Positions 16,401 through 24,420 are shown, counted from the first letter of the stretch. The stretch: DNA of 64,000 nt from Hymenobacter actinosclerus (GCF_900111515.1 NZ_FOHS01000001.1:1185419-1249418), one strand, 5' to 3'. The notes: generated from the letters alone by a model not told the origin. Numbers and translations: made by a program.

Positions 16401-18667
16401 GCCCGCTGGTTGCGGGCGGCCACCAGGGCCACTTTCTTGGCCTCAAAGGCCTCCACCACCTGCTCGCGCCGGGTGGTGAGCTGCTCGATGAACTGGTCGA
16501 AATCGGGGTAGCGGCCCTCCAGCTCTTCGAGCTGCACCATGAGCTTGGTTTGGTACTCGTCGCACTTGGCGGGCGTGTCGGCCAGGTCGAGGTAGTTGGT
16601 GAGGGCCTGCTCCAGCAGCTTGAGCTGGGCCGTGAACTGGGCCTGGGCCTCGGTGCCAGCCAGCGCCTGCCGCCGCCGCTTCAGGCTGGCCCGAATCTGG
16701 TTGAAGCGGGCGTACACCGTCGAAATCCGGTCGATGATGGCCGTGGTCTGGGTGGGGTCGGGGATGGGCAGATTGCTCACCACCTCAATCAGCAGCTCCA
16801 GCTCCTGGGCCAGGGCCGTGGTTTCGCGCTCCCGCTCGTCGGCCTCCACGGTTTTGCTCACCTGCTCGGCCGCGTCGGCAATGGTTTGCACGCGCTGCTC
16901 GTAGGGGGCCAGCGCGTCGTCGCGGAGCAAAAATTCCACCGTCTGCTGGGCCACCTCCTGGCTCAGCGTTTCAAGGGCGGCGGCCTGCTCCTCCACGGCC
17001 GGCAAATCGGCGTAGCGCAGCTCTTTTAGCCCCACTACGGCCCCGCGCACCGTGCGCAATTCGCCCAGCAGTTGCACGAAGCCCGTTACGTCGTCGGGGG
17101 CGGTGCGGCGGATGCGGTCGGTCAGCTCGGCGGCCTGGCCCAGCACCTGCTGGGTTTGCTCGGCGGTGCTTTTGCGGATGGCCCGCACCTTCTCGAACTC
17201 CTCGACGGCGGCCGTGGCCGCTTGACGGATGGCGTCGAGCGGCTCGGCCAGGTTCTGGGCGGCGGGTTCGCGCAGCCAATGGTAGGCGTCGGTCAGGGCA
17301 GTGGTCTGGCGGATAAGGTCGAGATAGAGGCCGGCGTACGAATCGTCCTTGCCCGTGAGCGTGAGCACCTCCTGCACCTCGCTCATGGCCCGCACGATTT
17401 CCTTGTTGCCCAGCTTGTAGAGGTAGGAATCGGAGGTAACCGGCAGCTCAAAATCCGGCCCCGTGAAGGGCGTCTGCCAGATTTGCACCGCGTGGTGCTT
17501 CTTGGGCTCCTCGTCGGTGCGGAAGTAGCACAGCTCCCCGTTCTCAAACACCGCGTAGCCGTGGCACACGATGGGGTTATCCACGCGCTGGGCGATGCGG
17601 TTGTAGCTCAGCAGCAGGTACAGGCCGCTGTCCTTGTTGTAGAAAACGTACAGGAAATCCTCGCCGTTGGGCGAGGTCAGGCGCTTTTCGAACAGCATGT
17701 CGCGCAGACCGTTGTCGAAGAGCTTGTTGTCGCCGGTCTGCAGGTAGAAGCCGTGCGGGAAAATCAGGCCCTGGCCATCGGGCAGTAGCACGCAGGCATC
17801 GGCCAGCGCATCGAGCCGCTGGGCCTTTTTAAGCTTGTAGTTGAAGATGAAGTAGCGGTACTGTTGCTCCTGGTAGGGCCGGATTTTGAGCAGTACCAGG
17901 TTGCCCACCACCGCGTAGTAGATTTCCGAGTCGTCCAGGGTCTGGTCCTTGTCATCAACCGGCTCGCTCAGAATGCCCTGGCCGGTGGCGGTGTTGTCCT
18001 CGACTTTGATGGTGAGGTCGCCGCCCACGGTTTCCACGAACACCTTGTCTTCGATGCTGATGTGCGGGTGCCGGCCGCCGCGCTGCATGTCGCGGGTGGC
18101 GCGCTGCCAGGCAAACTCGTGCTGGGGCGGAAACGTGTACTCGTGGTCGGAGCGGTTGTCGAGGTACGTCAGCGTCTCGCCCCGCATCAGCCACTTAAAC
18201 GTCTTCACATCCGAGGCGCCCTTGCCGATACGGAACACCATGAACAGGTGAGCCCCCAGCACCGCGAACTTCACGAACTGGGTGTTCTTGTAGTAGCGGT
18301 ACAGGTTGCGGAACTCCTCCAGAAACGTGGGGTGCGCCAGCAGCTCCAGCCCCAGCGGCCGGAAGTCGTGGTCCTGGTACTGGTACACGCCGAACACATC
18401 GGCCAAATCGGGCTCGGTTTTAAGCCCCAGCACCACGTTGTAGCCGAAAATGAACTGCTGGCCCACCGGCACCAAGTCCCAGGCCACGCAGTTGTGCTCG
18501 GTCGTAATGCGGCCGGTGCCAATGAGCCGCGTGTCCACGGCCCCGAACACCTGCTTGCGCTCGGCGTTGAGGGCGTTCAGGCGCTGGCGCAGCTCGTCGC
18601 CGCTGCTTTGCAGCCGGTTGCGCAGGATTTCGTAGGTGCCGGTTTCGAGTTGGGTGGTTTGTTCCAT
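13478..18667 (-). CDS. Very large DUF3686/AAA ATPase (DNA-repair-ATPase type)
   Basis: 1729 residues. The N-terminus (about 1-440) is a DUF3686-like beta-rich domain (RLIGTGRITTEHNCVAWDLV, DLADVFGVYQY). A long coiled-coil region spans about 470-870. The C-terminal AAA module has Walker A PPGYGKTT (about residue 1373), Walker B MIYIDDIQH (about 1438) and a sensor-like VVMAGNPYTESGD. Such proteins are found beside flotillin and PspA genes, so a role in membrane-stress remodelling is more likely here than DNA repair (inference from context). Residues about 1076-1122 and 1171-1240 are low-complexity and derive from intergenic-type repeats. The ATG touches the terminal repeat of the DUF559 cassette, which therefore supplies the leader and probably the ribosome-binding region. 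Confidence 0.85.
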   Translation of the reverse strand: MEQTTQLETGTYEILRNRLQSSGDELRQRLNALNAERKQVFGAVDTRLIGTGRITTEHNCVAWDLVPVGQQFIFGYNVVLGLKTEPDLADVFGVYQYQDHDFRPLGLELLAHPTFLEEFRNLYRYYKNTQFVKFAVLGAHLFMVFRIGKGASDVKTFKWLMRGETLTYLDNRSDHEYTFPPQHEFAWQRATRDMQRGGRHPHISIEDKVFVETVGGDLTIKVEDNTATGQGILSEPVDDKDQTLDDSEIYYAVVGNLVLLKIRPYQEQQYRYFIFNYKLKKAQRLDALADACVLLPDGQGLIFPHGFYLQTGDNKLFDNGLRDMLFEKRLTSPNGEDFLYVFYNKDSGLYLLLSYNRIAQRVDNPIVCHGYAVFENGELCYFRTDEEPKKHHAVQIWQTPFTGPDFELPVTSDSYLYKLGNKEIVRAMSEVQEVLTLTGKDDSYAGLYLDLIRQTTALTDAYHWLREPAAQNLAEPLDAIRQAATAAVEEFEKVRAIRKSTAEQTQQVLGQAAELTDRIRRTAPDDVTGFVQLLGELRTVRGAVVGLKELRYADLPAVEEQAAALETLSQEVAQQTVEFLLRDDALAPYEQRVQTIADAAEQVSKTVEADERERETTALAQELELLIEVVSNLPIPDPTQTTAIIDRISTVYARFNQIRASLKRRRQALAGTEAQAQFTAQLKLLEQALTNYLDLADTPAKCDEYQTKLMVQLEELEGRYPDFDQFIEQLTTRREQVVEAFEAKKVALVAARNQRASALLQSAERLLKAVQSRLARLESVADIGGYFAADLMVEKVRQTARELLELGDPVKADDVQSRLKTLRENAVRQLRDRADLYADGGQTIKLGPYAFTVNTQPLELTVVQRDDALFYHLTGTNFFQRIEDEALLAARPVWDQTVVSESPDVYRAEFLAWRILQAAHHPRPANPEAGHAAVLSVTDLSHLSEAELLAYVQQFMAPRYAEGYLKGVHDHDAAKLLAALVRLTRTADLLRYPADTRTAAALFWLRFADPAQRAHWQRQLQGISTLLQVFPDSQQFNSLKIELQTAVEHFAQQTGLFTLDEVQEAGEFLFSSLIKNEGLKVKNGLSTEPIDIPEPVKTKKKDAKNQPTTNNQQLTTDNPFPISQEAAELYRQFQQQLQERRAGELFEQSVAALGGQPVAQFALVRQWVAASHLTPPAPLSSGRGGSQSLADGSAPSSTSTLKTQSTSLSQNEDEKSPNDSDDTNRQAPPLPEERGSGGEVALLLLTDSFDAARIVPTPTRETLPGFQGTHPRLNGTDYLLDFPAFRRRLLRYDQRTVPQFEAFQALKKQRVAEATAALRLESFRPRVLTSFVRNQLIDQVYLPLIGANLAKQIGTAGEGKRTDLMGLLLLISPPGYGKTTLMEYVANRLGLIFMKINGPAIGHAVTSLDPAQAPNAGARQELEKLNLAFEMGDNVMIYIDDIQHCHPEFLQKFISLCDAQRQIEGVYRGRPRTYDFRGRKVAVVMAGNPYTESGDVFQLPDMLANRADIYNLGDILTAGSEAAFRLSYLENALTSHPTLARLATQSPQDVPALLRLAETNSAEGLSFEGNHSPEELNEYVAVLRQLLRLRDVVARVNAAYIASAAQADAYRTEPPFKLQGSYRNMNKLAEKVRPVMNDQEITDLLAAHYASEAQTLTSATEANLLKLRELLGWLTPADAQRWEDIKTTYRANLRNSGAGQLLQLLEKLEGITGGLSGIKEALRGPGNNV
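14951..15152. repeat. TIR-bounded 202-bp repeat element lying in frame inside the ATPase gene
   Basis: Left end CCTCACCCCCCGACCCCCTC with its own hairpin; right end is the inverted form (GGCCGGGGGGGTGAGG). Between them lie about 116 bases encoding a Ser/Asp/Thr-rich stretch. On the minus strand it is read as SHLTPPAPLSSGRGG ... QAPPLPEERGSGGEV without a stop. The ends match those of the DUF559 cassette at 18668-19422. Confidence 0.8.
15314..15342. repeat. TTGTCAGTTG short tandem repeat inside the ATPase gene
   Basis: GGTTGTCAGTTGTCAGTTG then TTGGTTGTTAG, a type of tandem repeat normally seen between genes. Read on the minus strand it encodes NQPTTNNQQLTTDN, part of a disordered linker (residues about 1105-1120). 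Confidence 0.7.
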
Positions 18668-19422
18668 CGGTGCGCCTCACCCCCTAGCCCCCTCTCCAGG
18701 GGGAGAGGGGGGACTAGCTTTAGTTTTATAAACTAGAAACCAGCCGGTGACAGTTAGAAATTAAAAGCTAAAAACTAGTTCCCCTCCTCAGCTGAGGAGG
18801 GGCTAGGGGTGGTTGAAAATGGCAGAACGACCCGTTGAAAAGCCGCCTGAACAGCTGCCAACACGCTTTCCAGATGATTCAAAACCAGCTTATTCTCGAA
18901 TCTTAAAACCCGGAAACCCAGCGAAGTCAGATTGGAGTCCCGCTCCGCATCCTGGCTTTCGCCGCTGGCCGTAAAATGCCGCGCTCCGTCCAGTTCCACT
19001 ATCAGCTGTTCCGCCGCACAGTAGAAATCCACAATGTACGGCCCGATGCTGTGTTGCCGCCGGAATTTGCGGCCGGCCAGCTGACTGCGTTGCAGCGCCT
19101 TCCACAACACCGTTTCCGCCTGGGTCAGGTTGCCGCGTAGTATCCGGCGGTTGGCTTTCTGGTACCCCAGGCTGTGAACGTGGTTGGTTGGGGGCTTGCC
19201 ATCCATTGCGCTAGAAAGCTAGAAGCTGGTTCCCCTCCTCAGATGAGGAGGGGCTAGGGGTGGTTGATGATGCGTGAAGGATGCTGGAACTGGCGGTTGG
19301 TTGACGTGCAACACTAATCAACCACCCCCAACCCCTCCTCATCTGAGGAGGGGAGCTAGTTTCTAGCACTAGCTCTAAAAAACCAGAAACTAGTCCAGGG
19401 GGCTAGGGGGTGAGGCGCACCG
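18668..19422. mobile_element. DUF559-endonuclease cassette with perfect 26-bp terminal inverted repeats
   Basis: Positions 18668-18693 and 19397-19422 are exact reverse complements (ends CGGTGCGCCTCACCCCCTAG...). Inside are three copies of a 22-bp palindrome CCCCTCCTCAG(C/A)TGAGG... (18781-18802, 19232-19253, 19332-19353) and one gene for a DUF559 Vsr-like endonuclease. The left end starts immediately after the ATPase start codon and the right end stops 8 bases before the flotillin stop codon. No clear target-site duplication is visible and there is no transposase. I infer a non-autonomous or endonuclease-driven element. Confidence 0.65.
18775..19206 (-). CDS. DUF559 (Vsr-like) endonuclease-domain protein
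   Basis: 143-residue small nuclease-fold protein. The DUF559 signature is clear: LTQAETVLWKALQ, RKFRRQHSIGPYIVDFYC (catalytic Asp), LIVELDGARHF (Glu) and a terminal LGFRVLRFEN. Related to the very-short-patch-repair and restriction endonuclease fold; the cellular role of DUF559 proteins is not established. The last residues (PSPSSAEEGN) are encoded by the internal CCCCTCCTCAG palindrome, so the repeat provides the C-terminus and stop. It is oriented like the flotillin and ATPase genes it separates and is carried within the TIR-bounded cassette. Confidence 0.82.
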   Translation of the reverse strand: MDGKPPTNHVHSLGYQKANRRILRGNLTQAETVLWKALQRSQLAGRKFRRQHSIGPYIVDFYCAAEQLIVELDGARHFTASGESQDAERDSNLTSLGFRVLRFENKLVLNHLESVLAAVQAAFQRVVLPFSTTPSPSSAEEGN

Positions 19423-19430
19423 CTAGGGCC

Positions 19431-21653
19431 TTACATCAACCCCCGCACCATGGTATCGCCAATGCCCAGCGCCTTGGCCGTGCCCGTGAGCTGCTTGATC
19501 GTGTTGCGGGTGGCGTCGTCGTTGGCCTGGCTCATGAGCTTCAGCAGCAGCGCCGAGACGCTCAGGTTCTTCAGCTCGTCGGAGCTGAGGCCGAACTGGT
19601 CGATGAAGCGGCGCAGGTTGGCTTTGAAGTCGCCGCCGCCGTTGCCATCCTCGCCGAAGAAGGTGTGCTGCACGGTGCTCAGCACCTCGGAGTTGTGCAC
19701 GGCGCGGTCGACCATTTTGCCTTTCGTAATCGAGCCGATAATCTGGTCGAAGAACATGGTTTCGCCGCCCACGATATCGATTTTGGCCGCCTTGAGGGCC
19801 GCGCCGATAACCTCGGCCTGGCTGGCGGCAATGTCCTTCTGGATGCTGATCTGGGCCAGCTCGATGGATTTCTCCTTGTCGAGGCGCAGCTTGAATTCCT
19901 CGTGGTCCTTGCCTACGCCGTCGAGCTTGCGCATGGCGTCGGCTTTGGCTTCTATGCCCTTGGCTTCCACGGCGTACTTCTGCTCCGATACCGCGGCTTC
20001 GGCCAGGCCCTTTTTCTGGTCGGCATCGGCGCGGGCCTGGATGATGTCGGCGTCGGCGAGGCCTTTTTCGCGGTTTACTTTGGCGGCTACCAGCCCGATT
20101 TTCTCGTCGGCTTCGGCCTGGGCTCCGGCTTTCACCTGGATGCCCTGGGCCTCGGCCTGGGCCTTGGCCTGCATCACCTGGGCTTCCATCTCGCCTTCCT
20201 TCTGGCGAGCTACCGCCTTCGACTGCATTACCTGGGCCTCGGCCTCGCCTTCCTTCTGGCGGGCCGTGGCCTTGGCCTGCATCACCTGGGCCTCGGCCAG
20301 ACCGATGGCGGCTTCCTTGCTGGCTTCGGCTTCGGCCAGCGTGCGGATGGCCGAGGCCTTGAACTCAGCCGCGGCCTTTTCGGCCTCGGCGTCGATGAGG
20401 GCCTGCCGGGCGCGGAATTCGGCGGCCTGCTTTTCCATGTCGGCGCTGCTCACCATGCTCACCGTGGCGGCTTCGGCCTGCTGCTTGGCGGCCGTCACGG
20501 CTACCAGCTTCTCGCGCTCGGAGAGGGCTTGGGCGCGGGTGTCCTTGATTTTCTCTTCCTCGATTACGGTGGCTTTCTCCACCGTGATTCGCTCGCGGAT
20601 AATAGTCTGGATGTTCTTCTTCTCTTCTTCCAGCGCCTTTTCCTTTTCAATCTGGGCCAGAGCTACAATCCGCTCCCGCTCGTTTACTTCGAGGGCCTTG
20701 GCCTGGGCCACGCGCTCGGTTTCCACGGCGTCGGTGCGCTCCTTGTTGCGCTCGGCCACCAGCACCTGCCGGTCGCGGTTCTGCTCGGCAATGCCCACTT
20801 CCTCCTCGGTGGCAATGCGGGCCTTCTCCGACTTCAGCGTTTCCTCCTGCTGTACCTTGGTCGACTCGGCATTCTCGCGGGCCCGGATGTTGGCCACCTC
20901 GCGCTTCTGCTTTTCCTGGTTTTCAATCAGCTGCTTTTCCAGCTCCAGAATGGTTTCCTGGGCCTCTACGTCCTGCTTTTTAATGGTTTTCTGCTTCTCG
21001 CGCTCAATCGAGTTGGCCTGGATTTTCTGCTCCGAGGTCAGGGCGATAATCTTCTTGATGCCCTCGGCGTCGAGAATATTGTCCTGGTTGAGGGCCGTCA
21101 GCGGCGTCTGCTCCAGGTAGTCGATGGCGCAATCGTCGAGCACGTAGCCGTTGAGGTCGGTGCCGATGATGCGCAGGATTTCCTGCTTGAACTGCTCCCG
21201 GGAGTTGTAGAGCTCAATGAAATCGAAGTGCTTGCCCACGGTTTTCAGCGCCTCCGAGAACTTGGCGTCGAACAGGTTTTCCAGCGCCAGCGGGTCGGAG
21301 GCGCGGTGCGCGCCGATGCTCTGGGCCACGTTTATCACGTCGTCGTGGGTTTTGTTGACCCGCACGAAGAAGTTCACCTTCACGTCGGCCCGCAGGTTGT
21401 CTTTGCATACCAGCCCTTCGGAGCCGGCGCGCTGGATGATGATGGTTTTGAGCTTGATGTCCATCACCTCCAGCTTGTGCAGCACGGGCACCACGAGAAT
21501 GCCGCTGAACGACACCTTGGTGTCGCCCATGCCGGTGCGTACCAGGGCCTCGCCCTGCACGGCTTTTTTGTACATCCGGGCCACAATGGCAATAAAGCCC
21601 AGCACGAAAACGGCGATGATGACGAGCACCACCAGGGAAAGTTGGTCTAACAT
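19431..21653 (-). CDS. Flotillin-like SPFH/Band 7 membrane protein
   Basis: 740 residues. One N-terminal membrane anchor (about 5-27), the SPFH/Band 7 domain (about 30-200; VRTGMGDTKVSFSG, ADVKVNFFVRV), then a very long charged helical region (about 220-640) with internal repeats of EAQVMQ(A/S)KAxARQKEGE, and a compact C-terminal part. Flotillins scaffold membrane microdomains and work with an NfeD/YqiJ-type OB-fold protein, which is encoded just upstream (22496-23164). Longer than typical bacterial flotillins (about 500) through expansion of the Glu/Ala repeats. Probably once directly followed by the large ATPase gene, now split by the DUF559 cassette. Confidence 0.9.
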   Translation of the reverse strand: MLDQLSLVVLVIIAVFVLGFIAIVARMYKKAVQGEALVRTGMGDTKVSFSGILVVPVLHKLEVMDIKLKTIIIQRAGSEGLVCKDNLRADVKVNFFVRVNKTHDDVINVAQSIGAHRASDPLALENLFDAKFSEALKTVGKHFDFIELYNSREQFKQEILRIIGTDLNGYVLDDCAIDYLEQTPLTALNQDNILDAEGIKKIIALTSEQKIQANSIEREKQKTIKKQDVEAQETILELEKQLIENQEKQKREVANIRARENAESTKVQQEETLKSEKARIATEEEVGIAEQNRDRQVLVAERNKERTDAVETERVAQAKALEVNERERIVALAQIEKEKALEEEKKNIQTIIRERITVEKATVIEEEKIKDTRAQALSEREKLVAVTAAKQQAEAATVSMVSSADMEKQAAEFRARQALIDAEAEKAAAEFKASAIRTLAEAEASKEAAIGLAEAQVMQAKATARQKEGEAEAQVMQSKAVARQKEGEMEAQVMQAKAQAEAQGIQVKAGAQAEADEKIGLVAAKVNREKGLADADIIQARADADQKKGLAEAAVSEQKYAVEAKGIEAKADAMRKLDGVGKDHEEFKLRLDKEKSIELAQISIQKDIAASQAEVIGAALKAAKIDIVGGETMFFDQIIGSITKGKMVDRAVHNSEVLSTVQHTFFGEDGNGGGDFKANLRRFIDQFGLSSDELKNLSVSALLLKLMSQANDDATRNTIKQLTGTAKALGIGDTMVRGLM

Positions 21654-21737
21654 GAAAGTAGGGAGTAGGAGTGTTTCAGAGAGTTGGGATTTTAGGGTCT
21701 GGGAGCTTGGGGACCGGGTAACTGGGAGAAAAACAGC

Positions 21738-21895
21738 GTCATGCTGAGCGAAGTCGAAGCATCTCTACTGCAATGCTAATCCTGTCGGCTGGCTCCCCCT
21801 CTCCTTTTTCGGAGAGGGGCCCGTGCCCCGTAGGGGTCTCGTGAGGCGCGACGCGAGAACGAAGCGGTAGAGATGCTTCGTTGCCTCAGCATGAC
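21738..21895. repeat. Palindromic element (GTCATGCTGAGC type) with nested repeat
   Basis: The outer arm GTCATGCTGAG...GAAGCATCTCTAC is mirrored by GTAGAGATGCTTC...CTCAGCATGAC. The centre contains a GGCTCCCCCTCTCC / GGAGAGGGG hairpin and a GTGAGGCGCG half-end related to the CCTCACCCCC family, so one repeat type is nested in another. It lies in the gap upstream of flotillin. Confidence 0.75.
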
Positions 21896-21918
21896 AGCCT
21901 GCTACCCCTGCCCCGCCC

Positions 21919-22032
21919 CTACGTCAGCAGCCAGTCGGCGAGCCAGTTGAAGAAGTCGGCCAGCAGGCCGTCGAGCAGCACCTCGCCGAGCCAGCGGAGC
22001 GCGTTTTGCAGCAGATGGAGCAACTCAGTCAT
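21919..22032 (-). CDS. Possible 37-residue amphipathic small protein
   Basis: ATG at 22032 overlaps the stop of the preceding PH-domain gene by 8 bases (ATGACTGA), an arrangement typical of translational coupling. The product begins MTELLHLLQNALRWLGEV and ends WLADWLLT: leucine- and tryptophan-rich, likely one or two amphipathic helices. No homologue recognised. Being so short it could be a chance ORF, but position and composition fit a membrane-associated small protein of this operon. Confidence 0.4.
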   Translation of the reverse strand: MTELLHLLQNALRWLGEVLLDGLLADFFNWLADWLLT

Positions 22033-22432
22033 GGCGGATGGCGGGGTTGAGGGTTAGTAGGGCCGCCAGGAAACCGGCCCGGTCGGCGGGCGAAATCAGC
22101 ACGAAATCATATTTACCGTAATAAATTTTGAGCCGGTCGAGCGAGAGGGCCGGGGAGCTGAGCAGGTTATGCGATTTTTCAACCTGCGTGATATCTGCCA
22201 CCCGCACCCGCCAAACCAGCGGCCCCGACACAATGCGCAACAGCTGCTGCGCGGGCTGCACCTCGTAGTAGGTGGAGCGAATCAGCCAGATCGTAAATCC
22301 CAGCGCCGCCAGCATCGTCAGCCCGCTCAGCCACGACTGTTCCAGACCCGCGAAGACGGTGGAGCCCAGCAGCAGGACCAGCAGCGGCGCGAACAGCCAC
22401 CAGCTGACTGCGGACGGAAAAATCTGTTTCAT
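22025..22432 (-). CDS. Membrane-anchored bacterial PH-domain (YyaB-like) protein
   Basis: 135 residues with two N-terminal membrane helices (about 10-52), then a small cytosolic domain with LLRIVSGPLVWRVRVADI, SPALSLDRLKIYYGKYDFVLISP and a terminal LNPAI. This is the pattern of bacterial PH-like domain bPH_4 (YyaB family). Function unknown; the context between flotillin and the OB-fold membrane protein suggests envelope-stress work. Confidence 0.75.
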   Translation of the reverse strand: MKQIFPSAVSWWLFAPLLVLLLGSTVFAGLEQSWLSGLTMLAALGFTIWLIRSTYYEVQPAQQLLRIVSGPLVWRVRVADITQVEKSHNLLSSPALSLDRLKIYYGKYDFVLISPADRAGFLAALLTLNPAIRHD

Positions 22433-22495
22433 ACTATAAGTAGTAGGCGTTAAGTACCAAATAGCGGGATGACGTTCGGATAAGTAATAAGAGGC

Positions 22496-23164
22496 TCAGG
22501 AAGTCAGCTCAAACGGCTCAATCAGGTAGCAGCGGTGCAGCTGGTCGTAGTCGATGATGAGGGCCGTGTCGCCCTTGCGCAGCTCGGCCGACTGCGAGGC
22601 GGCCCGCACGTTGAGCATGAGCGGGGCGCCCTTGCGCAGCCGTACGCTGGCCTGGCCCAGCTGCTCGTGGGTGGCGGGCAGCAGCAGGGTGCACACCTTG
22701 CCCACCGGCGAGTTGGCGCCTTCCGAATCGGCTTCCATGGCCGCAAACAAACTCACGAAGGGCGTGGTAAGCACTTTCGATACCAGCATAGCGCCCAGCA
22801 ACAGCGGTACAAGCAGCACCGCGCCCACCAGCAGGCCCTCGTTGCCGAGGTAGTAGTTGGCCAGAATGCTGCCCACCCACCACGGCAGCACCACGAAGCT
22901 CACAAACACCATCAGCGGCACGCGGCCCAGGTTGAAAAACCCCAGTACGCCGTTCATAAACGAGGTGCCCGACTCGCCCGCGTGGCCGTGGGCCCCGGCG
23001 TGGGCATCAAAATCGGCGTCGGTATCAGCGTGCACGTCCAGGTCCAGCGACTTGAAATCGAGCACACCCAGCACGACCGTCAGCCAGTACAGCAGCACGA
23101 ATACCAGCACGCCCGTGGGCAGCAGATTGGCCGGCGCAACGGCCGCGTGGAGCAGTTCTTTCAT
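22496..23164 (-). CDS. YqiJ/NfeD-like OB-fold membrane protein, flotillin partner
   Basis: 222 residues: N-terminal helix (about 15-35), a His/Asp-rich loop (DVHADTDADFDAHAGAHGHAG, about 43-63) that could bind metal, two to three further membrane helices (about 68-140), then a soluble C-terminal OB-fold (GKVCTLLLPATHEQLGQASVRL ... GDTALIIDYD). YqiJ/YuaF-type proteins are encoded beside flotillins and act with them. The spacing and shared strand with the flotillin gene support that pairing here. Confidence 0.8.
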   Translation of the reverse strand: MKELLHAAVAPANLLPTGVLVFVLLYWLTVVLGVLDFKSLDLDVHADTDADFDAHAGAHGHAGESGTSFMNGVLGFFNLGRVPLMVFVSFVVLPWWVGSILANYYLGNEGLLVGAVLLVPLLLGAMLVSKVLTTPFVSLFAAMEADSEGANSPVGKVCTLLLPATHEQLGQASVRLRKGAPLMLNVRAASQSAELRKGDTALIIDYDQLHRCYLIEPFELTS

Positions 23165-23248
23165 CAGGACAGGATTAGCGACGGGAAGGTACGGGAATTG
23201 CCGAGGCGGCCCAAAAACGGCCGCAGTCTGGCGAGTCAGGCGTGCCGC

Positions 23249-23440
23249 TTAGCGCCGGCCCGACTCGTTTTGCTGCTGGTTGCGGCGGTAGAGCGCGAAG
23301 GCCGATGCCAGGAAGCAGAACCCGCAAATCAGCAGCAGCGGAGCCCAGCGCATATTTGCTCCCTCTATAAAGCGCAGGCTGGTACTGGCCACCAACAACA
23401 GGGCCGCCAGTACAAAGAATACGTTGGAAGAGCGTCTCAT
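23249..23440 (-). CDS. Small two-helix membrane protein (63 residues)
   Basis: Begins MRRSSNVFFVLAALLLVAS and has two hydrophobic helices (about 7-24 and 33-50) and a basic tail RRNQQQNESGRR. No family recognised. It lies in the middle of the PspA/flotillin gene string on the same strand, so it is probably a small accessory membrane protein of that operon. Confidence 0.6.
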   Translation of the reverse strand: MRRSSNVFFVLAALLLVASTSLRFIEGANMRWAPLLLICGFCFLASAFALYRRNQQQNESGRR

Positions 23441-23464
23441 CGGAAGAATGAAGATTAGCAGCCG

Positions 23465-23671
23465 TTAGCAGCGCGGCTCAGCTTCCAGTTCCTCGATGCG
23501 CTGCCGCAGCCGGCGGTTGTAGCGGCTCTGCGCGTTAAATTGAAGCGCCGCACCTATCAGTATCAGGAAATGGGACTGTTCCGACTCGATGGCGTGGGAA
23601 ACCCGCGCCAACGCCGAGCCCAAAATGAGCGCAACACCAAAGTAGAATAAGAACTTTTCGAGGGTCGTCAT
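23465..23671 (-). CDS. Small membrane protein with charged C-terminal helix (68 residues)
   Basis: Begins MTTLEKFLFYFGVALILGS; two hydrophobic segments (about 5-22 and 32-46) are followed by a charged helix (RYNRRLRQRIEELEAE) that could form a coiled coil. No family recognised. It sits 20 bases downstream of pspA, so cotranscription is likely. Confidence 0.6.
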   Translation of the reverse strand: MTTLEKFLFYFGVALILGSALARVSHAIESEQSHFLILIGAALQFNAQSRYNRRLRQRIEELEAEPRC

Positions 23672-23691
23672 GGCTCTGTTGAAAACGGGCT

Positions 23692-24420
23692 TTATAATTC
23701 GGAACTGCCCAGCTGCTTCTGCATGCCCAGCCGGGCCTTGAGGGCCAGCAAATCGGCCGAGGCCTGGCTGCTGCCGTCGGCGCCCAGGGCCTTGTCGATT
23801 TCCTGATCGACTGACTTGCTTTCCTGGGCTAGCTGGCCGTACGATTCGGCCAGCGCCTCCTCGGTGGCAATCTTTTCCTTCATGCGCTCCAGCAGGCTCA
23901 CCGTGCCCGACGAGTCGAGCTGGGCCATTTGCTTATTGATGGTTATGGTGGCCGTGCTCACCGTGACGCGGGCTTTCAGCGTCCGCAGCTCGTTGTCCCA
24001 CTGCGAAATGGTTTGCTTGAGCTGCTGCACATTCTGGTTGAGCGTGGCGGCCGAGGCCTCAAACTTTTCCTGGTCGTGGCCGGCGCGGGTGGCCTGGGCC
24101 TCGTGCTGGGTTTTCTTGGTCAGCGCCTCGGTGGCCAGGCGGTCGGCCTCGGTGGCCTCCAGCTCCTGGCGGCTGGCCTTCTGGAGCAGCAGCACGGCCT
24201 TGTTCTCGTAATCGAGGGCTTTGCTGCGGGCGGCTTCGGCGTCGTTGCGGCTCCTGATGGCCAGGGCCTTCACTTCGGCCAGCGCGTGCAGGGCCTTGTC
24301 GAGGTCCTCGCGCAGGTCGCGCAGGCCCTGCTCGGTCATCTTGATGGGGTCTTCGAGTTGATTGACGGCGGAATGGGCTTCGGCCTGCCCGATTTTGAAG
24401 AGACGGTTGAGAAAGTTCAT
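23692..24420 (-). CDS. pspA: PspA/IM30-family membrane-remodelling protein
   Basis: 242-residue, almost wholly helical protein with the family N-terminus (MNFLNRLFKIGQAEAHSAV, amphipathic) and LEDPIKMTEQGLRDLREDL, followed by long coiled coils. PspA/Vipp1 proteins form ESCRT-III-like polymers that repair the inner membrane under envelope stress. Neighbours (flotillin, OB-fold partner, AAA ATPase) fit recognised PspA-flotillin stress clusters; the ATPase might disassemble polymers as Vps4 or PspF-like partners do (inference). Confidence 0.9.
   Translation of the reverse strand: MNFLNRLFKIGQAEAHSAVNQLEDPIKMTEQGLRDLREDLDKALHALAEVKALAIRSRNDAEAARSKALDYENKAVLLLQKASRQELEATEADRLATEALTKKTQHEAQATRAGHDQEKFEASAATLNQNVQQLKQTISQWDNELRTLKARVTVSTATITINKQMAQLDSSGTVSLLERMKEKIATEEALAESYGQLAQESKSVDQEIDKALGADGSSQASADLLALKARLGMQKQLGSSEL

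Noticed and set aside
19410..21650. Long open frame antisense to flotillin (about 740 codons)
   Set aside because: Leu/Gly-rich reverse reading of the Glu/Ala/Lys repeats of flotillin; no recognisable family.
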